Translations under genes and position numbers: made by a program
Part shown: in pieces, positions 40,621 through 40,662 of the stretch
Layout of the letters: the number at the start of each line of letters is the position of its first letter
How positions within the stretch are numbered: position 1 is the stretch's first letter
Notes under the pieces: generated by a model
Database searches by the model: none
What the model saw: the letters and a program-made list of their open reading frames with translations, nothing else
What the model was told of the DNA's origin: nothing
Assembly (NCBI GenBank): GCA_024403515.1
Contig: JAKSRS010000019.1
Span: 1 to 40,662 of the forward strand
From: Lachnospiraceae bacterium
Lineage (GTDB): Bacteria; Bacillota; Clostridia; Lachnospirales; Lachnospiraceae
Reading direction: 5' to 3'
DNA: 40,662 nucleotides

Positions 40621-40662
40621 ATGATTGAAGAAGAAAGAAATAAAAAGCAAAAAGAATGCTTA
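40621..40662 (+). CDS. Start of an unidentified gene, cut by the window end
   Basis: ATG at 40621 with AAGGA at 40611-40615, five bases upstream, and an open frame of 14 codons to the window edge: MIEEERNKKQKECL. The stretch is charged and too short to identify. A promoter about 85 bases upstream supports a real gene. It could still be a short spurious frame. Confidence 0.4.
   Translation, partial: MIEEERNKKQKECL

Overview
The window looks like a low-GC, Gram-positive fibre degrader of the Lachnospiraceae, most like Butyrivibrio/Pseudobutyrivibrio. This is inferred from several things: A/T-rich codon use, strong AGGAGG-type ribosome sites, lipoprotein signal peptides, carbohydrate importers without their own ATPase, a pyruvate-phosphate dikinase, and a dense set of xylan-oligosaccharide enzymes. 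No rRNA, tRNA, CRISPR array, transposase or phage gene was recognised.

Layout. (1) 1-2799: the 3' part of polyphosphate kinase, maf, and a translationally coupled GH8 exo-oligoxylanase, closed by a terminator. (2) 3035-6328: an SGNH esterase of three domains and a GH43 arabinofuranosidase/xylosidase. (3) 6386-7795: an AraC-family regulator read leftwards and a 462-base intergenic region full of operator-like repeats. (4) 7796-21082: two carbohydrate ABC importers (two substrate-binding proteins, four permeases) enclosing a membrane-anchored NHL-propeller/TPR protein, a Yip1-like membrane protein and a membrane-anchored glycosidase-like protein (resembling DUF5696). (5) 21273-28789: a MacB/FtsX-type machine made of two adaptor lipoproteins (one with a doubled adaptor module), a 10-TM permease and two different ATPases. 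(6) 28818-30386: a GH43 beta-xylosidase. (7) 30457-32325: two paralogous U32-like proteins with possible Fe-S cysteines. (8) 32491-37229: a YbiT-like ABC-F protein, a PHP-HAD fusion and a MATE transporter. (9) 37440-40061: pyruvate,phosphate dikinase, followed by about 350 bases densely packed with inverted repeats and the first codons of another gene.

How it may work together (inference): the anchored binding proteins and the surface propeller and glycosidase-like proteins capture and trim (arabino)xylan-derived oligosaccharides. The permeases import them using a shared ATPase coded elsewhere. The enzymes without signal peptides (GH8, SGNH esterase, two GH43) deacetylate, debranch and hydrolyse them in the cytoplasm. 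The AraC regulator and a strong cre-like site before the second binding protein suggest induction plus catabolite repression. The least described parts are the envelope cluster at 7796-28789 and the U32-like pair.
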